Assembly (NCBI GenBank): GCA_023136395.1
Contig: JAGLRI010000033.1
Location: 1 to 10,822, forward strand
Reading direction: 5' to 3'
Length of the DNA: 10,822 nt
Origin: Candidatus Bathyarchaeota archaeon
Lineage (GTDB): Archaea > Thermoproteota > Bathyarchaeia > Bathyarchaeales > Bathyarchaeaceae
Shown: positions 7,134 through 10,822 of the stretch, in pieces
Layout: each line of letters starts with the position of its first letter
How positions within the stretch are numbered: position 1 is the stretch's first letter
Made by a program: the position numbers and the translations under genes
The notes under the pieces: model-generated
The model's input: the letters and a program-made list of their open reading frames with translations, nothing else
The model's database searches: none
What the model was told of the DNA's origin: nothing

Positions 7134-8255
7134 ATGAATAAGTCAATATCCTTATTGAAGCAAATGCTGGAAATATATAGCCCAAGTAGGCGAGAAAAAA
7201 CTTTAGCTCATTTTTTAAAGGATCAACTAATAACGTTAGGATTTAAAAATGTAAGACTAGATAAAGTAAGCAACGTTTTTGGCGAAGTAGGAAGTGGTAG
7301 TCCAACTATCTTGTTATGTGGTCACATAGATACTGTTCCGGGACATCGACCTGTAAAAATTGAAGGTGACAACATTTTCGGTAGGGGAGCTGTTGACGCC
7401 AAATCATCCTTTGCAGCGATGATTATTTCGTCTTCGAAATTAATTGGTCAAATAACTGGGGGAACTATTATCCTTGCTGGTGTTGTAGGTGAGGAAGGAA
7501 AGTCAAGGGGCATTCGACAACTTCTACGGAATAAATTGGATGTTGACTATGCCATTTTCGGTGAACCAAGCGGAGTTAATAACATAACAAGAGGTTATAA
7601 AGGAAAGCTTGGGGTGAAAATTATCTGTGAAACTGAAACTGGCCACACAAGCGCCCCACAGTTCTTCAATAATGCTGTTGAAGCAACCTATGAACTTTGG
7701 AGTAAAATTAAAACGAGTTCATTAGAGGAGAACAAATCACATCGAAGTTTGTATTATTCAACAACGGTTTGCTTAACTAGCATACGTGGTGGTGGAGTAT
7801 CTGGAATGATTCCAAGCTTGTGTATGTTTGATTTTGAAGTAAGAATGCCACCACCTAGCTCTAATTGCCAAAAAAGTATTAATTGGCTCAATTCAATCAT
7901 ACAACGACATAAATTGAAAAATCCTAAGGTGAAACTTACGATGAAGATTATAGATAAAGTTGAACCATTTATAGCTAAGAAGGACTCTCCGTTAATCCGG
8001 ATTTTAACACAAGCAATCAAAGATACTGTAGGAGGTCCAGTTAGACTTCTAAAAAAAACTGGAACGGGCGACATGAACATTTTCGCACCAAATGTGAAAA
8101 AACCTACTATTACATATGGACCTGGGGACTCTCATTTAAGCCATACTCTTAACGAATACGTTAAGATTTCTGAATATTTAGCTAGCATCGAAGTTTATCG
8201 TAAGACTACTGAGAAACTTCTTTCTAATGAAAAAAACTTTAGTTTCTCATCTTAA
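7134..8255 (+). CDS. lysK: LysW-ornithine / LysW-lysine hydrolase (LysK/ArgE type, M20)
   Basis: This metal-dependent amidohydrolase cleaves the bond to LysW, releasing ornithine or lysine and free carrier. It is a 373-residue M20 family protein. Metal ligands and catalytic residues are visible in CGHIDTVPG (residues 62-70; His64 and Asp66), GRGAVDAKS (83-91; Asp88), GVVGEEGKSRG (116-126; Glu120 and Glu121), FGEPSG (142-147; Glu144) and the C-terminal GPGDSHLSHTLNEY (329-342; His337). ATG 7134 has GGTG six bases upstream (7124-7127). It is separated from lysJ by 43 bases, the largest gap in the operon, but is probably still co-transcribed. DapE and acetylornithine deacetylase share the fold, and the gene order favours LysK. 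Confidence 0.93.
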   Translation: MNKSISLLKQMLEIYSPSRREKTLAHFLKDQLITLGFKNVRLDKVSNVFGEVGSGSPTILLCGHIDTVPGHRPVKIEGDNIFGRGAVDAKSSFAAMIISSSKLIGQITGGTIILAGVVGEEGKSRGIRQLLRNKLDVDYAIFGEPSGVNNITRGYKGKLGVKIICETETGHTSAPQFFNNAVEATYELWSKIKTSSLEENKSHRSLYYSTTVCLTSIRGGGVSGMIPSLCMFDFEVRMPPPSSNCQKSINWLNSIIQRHKLKNPKVKLTMKIIDKVEPFIAKKDSPLIRILTQAIKDTVGGPVRLLKKTGTGDMNIFAPNVKKPTITYGPGDSHLSHTLNEYVKISEYLASIEVYRKTTEKLLSNEKNFSFSS

Positions 8256-8278
8256 ATAAATGAAATTATGCATTATCC

Positions 8279-8301
8279 ATTAGATTTCTAATTTAATTTT
8301 T
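8279..8301 (+). terminator. Possible terminator for the rightward operon
   Basis: ATTAGA (8279-8284) and TCTAAT (8287-8292) form a perfect six-base inverted repeat with only two bases between, followed by TTAATTTTT. It lies between the convergent lysK and aminotransferase genes and covers the aminotransferase stop codon (8288-8290). Archaeal termination relies mainly on T-rich tracts, so the T-run matters more than the weak hairpin. Confidence 0.35.
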
Positions 8302-9451
8302 CCACAAATTCTCTCAGTTTTTCCATCGCCTTTAAGATTATCTCTACACTTGTAGCATAAGAGAAACGAATGTGATTTTCCCCAAAACTGCCAAATACGC
8401 TTCCAGCGGTTGAACATACCTTCTCTTTTTTGAGTAATTCCTCTACAATTTTACTAGAAGTCATTTTTACAGAGGAAACATCTGGGAAGACGTAGAATGC
8501 TCCCTTAGGAGTAGGACACGTTATTTCAGGAATCTTATTTAGTTCATTTACAATAACTTTTCTTCTCTCATTGTATTCTTTAACCATTCTTTCTATGCAA
8601 TCTTGAGGTCCCATTAACGCTTCTAATCCAGCCATTTGAACAAAGCTTGCTGGACAAGTTGTTGTTGCTTGCTGTATCCTCTGCATAGCCTCAATAACCG
8701 TCTTATTAGCAGCCGCGTAACCTAGCCTCCACCCAGTCATGGCATAGGTTTTGCTAAATCCATTGATGGTTATAGTGCGGTCCCTCATTTCATTAAGTGA
8801 TCCTATGCTTGTAGGTTTGAAGTTATCGTATACAAGTCTATCATATATTTCATCCGAGAGAACTAATAGTTCATAATCTTTAGCAAGGTCAGCTATAACC
8901 TTAATTTCTTTTCTAGTTAAAACACCTCCAGTTGGATTATTTGGAGAATTAATTAGAATTAGTTTGGTATGACTCGTTACTCTTTCTTTCAAAAGTTCCT
9001 CATTTAAACTGTAGCCTTCCTCAGTAGGAACTTCAACAGGCTTCGCTTCAGCGGCTTGAATACAGATATAAAAGGTTGTCCAGCTTGGAGAAAGGACTAA
9101 GACTTCATCCCCTTGATTTAAAGTTGCTTGGCATGCGCAATAGATAGCGTGTTTAGCCCCTGGTGTAACGAGGATTTCAGTGTTTGGATCTGCTTCTACT
9201 TCCCTATTTTTTAAATCTTTAGAAATGGCCTCTCTTAACTCAAAAATTCCTCTACTAGAGGTGTAATGCGTAAACCCGTTTTTTAAAGCTTGATAAGCAG
9301 CTTTTTTTATGTGTTCAGGAGTGTCGAAGTAAGGTTCACCCACTTCTAGGTGAAGAACTTCATGCCCCTCTCTTTCCATTTTTATTGCCTTATCTGCCAT
9401 ATTTATGGTCCCTGAGGGAGGGATGCGCATCATTCTTTCAGCTACCTTCAT
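8288..9451 (-). CDS. Class I/II PLP aminotransferase, probably aspartate aminotransferase
   Basis: This enzyme probably interconverts aspartate and oxaloacetate with glutamate and 2-oxoglutarate. The 387-residue fold-type I protein shows LEVGEPYFDTP (residues 35-45), FTHYTSSRGIFELREAI (60-76), VTPGAKHAIY (95-104), the SPNNPTGG loop (169-176), LSDEIYD (198-204, with the Asp for the PLP ring nitrogen), INGFSKTYAMTGWRLGY (229-245) with PLP Lys234, and a C-terminal HIRFSYA carrying the carboxylate-binding Arg. ATG 9449-9451 has GAGGT on the minus strand at 9462-9466. Aspartate is consumed by ArgG and is the precursor of diaminopimelate, which suits the location. Side-chain specificity cannot be read from sequence, so an aromatic, alanine or aminoadipate aminotransferase remains possible. 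Confidence 0.88.
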   Translation of the reverse strand: MKVAERMMRIPPSGTINMADKAIKMEREGHEVLHLEVGEPYFDTPEHIKKAAYQALKNGFTHYTSSRGIFELREAISKDLKNREVEADPNTEILVTPGAKHAIYCACQATLNQGDEVLVLSPSWTTFYICIQAAEAKPVEVPTEEGYSLNEELLKERVTSHTKLILINSPNNPTGGVLTRKEIKVIADLAKDYELLVLSDEIYDRLVYDNFKPTSIGSLNEMRDRTITINGFSKTYAMTGWRLGYAAANKTVIEAMQRIQQATTTCPASFVQMAGLEALMGPQDCIERMVKEYNERRKVIVNELNKIPEITCPTPKGAFYVFPDVSSVKMTSSKIVEELLKKEKVCSTAGSVFGSFGENHIRFSYATSVEIILKAMEKLREFVEKLN

Positions 9452-9522
9452 TTCCTTACCAACCTCAATTTTTTAAAATAATGTGAAAATAAAATGTTTG
9501 TAAATATGTTCAGAAGTACACA

Positions 9523-9530
9523 TATATTTA
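9523..9530 (-). promoter_or_regulatory. Possible TATA box for the aminotransferase gene
   Basis: The minus strand reads TAAATATA at 9530 to 9523, preceded by A/T-rich sequence. Transcription would start near 9500, giving a leader of about 48 bases to the aminotransferase ATG. The gap 9452-9563 has no coding similarity that I recognise. An A/T-rich chance match is possible, and the gene could instead be read from the lysA promoter. Confidence 0.35.
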
Positions 9531-9563
9531 TTAATTCCTTCATAGCTAGCTAGGCTCCATACT

Positions 9564-9847
9564 TTACTCCTTCCTCTTCACAATATTGTTTTCGTAGCAA
9601 TATTTTGAAAAGCATCTAATACCATTACCACACATTTCAGCCTCTGTACTATCTGCGTTAAATATTCTCATCTTAACTCTGCTATCGAGGAGTCATATAC
9701 TAGAAGTAAACCATCTGCCCCAACCGAGAATCTTCTTTCACAGAGTTTTTTCGCTAAATAAGTAATATCCTTCTCACCGATGATCCCTTCCCTATTATCG
9801 ATGATGATGTAATCGTTTCCTAAACCATGCATCTTCCAATATATCAT
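9564..9847 (-). pseudogene. dapF: Diaminopimelate epimerase remnant (frameshifted and truncated)
   Basis: Intact DapF converts LL- to meso-diaminopimelate using two active-site cysteines. The remnant starts well: MIYWKMHGLGNDYIIIDNRE, then RRFSVGADGLLLVYDSSIAELR, ending at TGA 9668-9670. The expected continuation, MRIFNADSTEAEMCGNGIRC with the first catalytic Cys at 9630-9632, is in another frame starting at 9671, and reaches a TAA at 9564-9566 after KYCYENNIVKRKE. A single lost A in AGA(A)TGAGA would explain the shift. Even with the frame restored only about 94 of the usual 270-290 residues remain, and the C-terminal half with the second Cys is absent. The ATG at 9845-9847 overlaps the lysA stop as ATGA; a GTG at 9854-9856 is an alternative. 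An assembly error could explain the shift but less easily the missing two thirds. Confidence 0.85.
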
Positions 9848-10822
9848 TTCAACCACGTTGCTACCTTTTGCCCAACAATTAAGCTGTTGAGGGTTTCTCT
9901 CTCCCGAATTAATTCGTAGTTTCCCTCATTAACCAAAACCTCGGCTGCTCTTGGTCGTGAATTGTATTGTGAACTCATAGAATATCCATATGCTCCTGTG
10001 TTCAATACTGCGAGTAGATCTCCTTCATGGACTTTCGGCAACTCCCTATCCTTTGCCAAAATGTCACCAGACTCACAAATGGATCCAACTACATCGTACC
10101 TATCTACGTTTGAGAGATTTAGTTTACTTGCTACAATTATGTGGTGGTATGAACCATACATGGTTGGTCTTATCAATGTGTTAAACCCAGCGTCTACCCC
10201 AACAAATTTTTTAAAAGGTGTAACCTTGAGGGTATTTACAGTTGTTAAAAGAATTCCCGCATCACAAACAATGTACCTGCCCGGTTCCAGACAGAAGATT
10301 GGTTCCCCTAAATCATGTTCTTTGATTTCATTTCTAAATAAACTTAGAAGTCCCTCAGAAAGATAATTCAAATTTAGTTCTTTTTCTTCTGGTTTATATG
10401 GAACCCCTAGCCCACCTCCAATATCGATAAATTCAAAGTCTACACTTGCTTGGTCGTGAATTTTTTTGGCTAGATTCAAGAGATTTCTTGTAGCTAGAAT
10501 TATTGGTTCAACGGTTAAGATTCCGGATCCAATATGCATTTGTATTCCGAACTTCTTTACTCCTGCTCTTCTGGCTTTTTTATAAGCCTTTATTACTTCG
10601 TTTTCCCAAATTCCAAATTTGGAATCTTTACCTGCAGTAATGACATGTTCATGATGACCTGCCCCGAACTCTGGATTTATCCTTACAGATAGTAGATCCG
10701 GAGTGGTTATTTTTAGTAGTCTATTTAGTTGTGAATAGGAATCTACATTTATTGTTATGTTCAATTTCAATAGATACTCTAATTCATCATTCCTCACACT
10801 TGTTCCAGTGAACAAAATTTTT
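9844..10822 (-). CDS. lysA: Diaminopimelate decarboxylase, C-terminal part (runs off right edge)
   Basis: LysA decarboxylates meso-diaminopimelate to lysine. It is a fold-type III PLP enzyme. About 325 residues are present, and roughly the first 100, including the PLP lysine, lie beyond the edge. Visible in order are RINPEFGAGHHEHVITAGKD and SKFGIW, FEFIDIGGGLGVPY (Gly-rich phosphate loop), FCLEPGRYIVCDAGILL, VGVDAGFNTLIRPTMYG, the GSICESGD active-site motif with Cys codon at 10075-10077, and LLAVLNTGAYGYSMSSQYNS near the C-terminus. GSICESGD and GAYGYSMSS distinguish it well within the LysA/ornithine decarboxylase family. It is followed directly by the dapF remnant through an ATGA overlap, so lysA and dapF were once coupled. 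The frame is intact over the whole visible part, which suggests lysA is still functional. Confidence 0.95.
   Translation of the reverse strand, partial: KILFTGTSVRNDELEYLLKLNITINVDSYSQLNRLLKITTPDLLSVRINPEFGAGHHEHVITAGKDSKFGIWENEVIKAYKKARRAGVKKFGIQMHIGSGILTVEPIILATRNLLNLAKKIHDQASVDFEFIDIGGGLGVPYKPEEKELNLNYLSEGLLSLFRNEIKEHDLGEPIFCLEPGRYIVCDAGILLTTVNTLKVTPFKKFVGVDAGFNTLIRPTMYGSYHHIIVASKLNLSNVDRYDVVGSICESGDILAKDRELPKVHEGDLLAVLNTGAYGYSMSSQYNSRPRAAEVLVNEGNYELIRERETLNSLIVGQKVATWLK

Noticed and set aside
7134..8255. DapE (succinyl-diaminopimelate desuccinylase)
   Set aside because: Same M20 fold, but position at the end of the lysW-X-Y-Z-J operon favours LysK; no succinylase gene is nearby.
9668..9671. 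Programmed ribosomal frameshift in dapF
   Set aside because: No slippery heptamer is seen, and the second frame stops at 9564-9566 without the second catalytic Cys, so shifting would still give a useless product.
9962..10366. 134-residue rightward open frame
   Set aside because: It is antisense to the strongly conserved lysA and resembles no protein I recognise.
10610..10625. Perfect 16-base palindrome ATTCCAAATTTGGAAT
   Set aside because: It lies inside lysA, partly encoding the conserved SKFGIW motif, so coincidence of coding sequence is the simpler explanation.
1..10822. CRISPR arrays, insertion sequences, tRNA or rRNA genes
   Set aside because: No repeated spacer pattern, terminal repeats, transposase motifs or cloverleaf-like sequences were noticed on either strand.

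Overview
The window looks like chromosomal DNA from an archaeon with moderately low G+C (about 40% by eye). The signs are a LysW amino-group-carrier biosynthesis cluster, BRE/TATA-type promoters (CGAAA followed by TATTTATAA before argG; TTTAAATA on the other strand), GGTG-type Shine-Dalgarno sites and an Lrp-type regulator next to amino-acid genes. A TACK-type lineage such as Bathyarchaeia is possible, but I cannot place it from memory alone. No mobile element, CRISPR array, tRNA or rRNA was seen, and no gap exceeds 300 bases.

Layout. At the left edge is the start of a leftward Lrp/AsnC regulator (1-121). A 177-base divergent promoter region follows. Then a tight rightward operon runs argG, argH, lysW, lysX/argX, lysY/argC, lysZ/argB, lysJ/argD (299-7090), mostly with overlapping or nearly abutting ends, and lysK/argE (7134-8255) follows 43 bases later. 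lysW (2999-3172) is a 57-residue gene that appears to start with CTG inside the end of argH. On the opposite strand are a class I aminotransferase (8288-9451), a broken dapF (9564-9847) and a lysA running off the right edge (9844-10822).

How it fits together. LysX ligates an acidic amino acid to the C-terminal Glu of LysW. LysZ phosphorylates it, LysY reduces it, LysJ transaminates it, and LysK releases ornithine (from Glu) or lysine (from alpha-aminoadipate). Transcription together with argG and argH, an ArgX-like EFRG...TN motif in LysX, and a neighbouring diaminopimelate-pathway lysA all point to arginine as the main product. Ornithine carbamoyltransferase, needed between LysK and ArgG, is not in the window. 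The aminotransferase could supply aspartate to ArgG and to the lysine route.

The most notable oddities are the CTG start of lysW and the dapF remnant. dapF has a one-base frameshift and has lost its last two thirds, which raises the question of how meso-diaminopimelate, or lysine itself, is made. This is a largely recognisable biosynthetic region, and I do not see a wholly new system.
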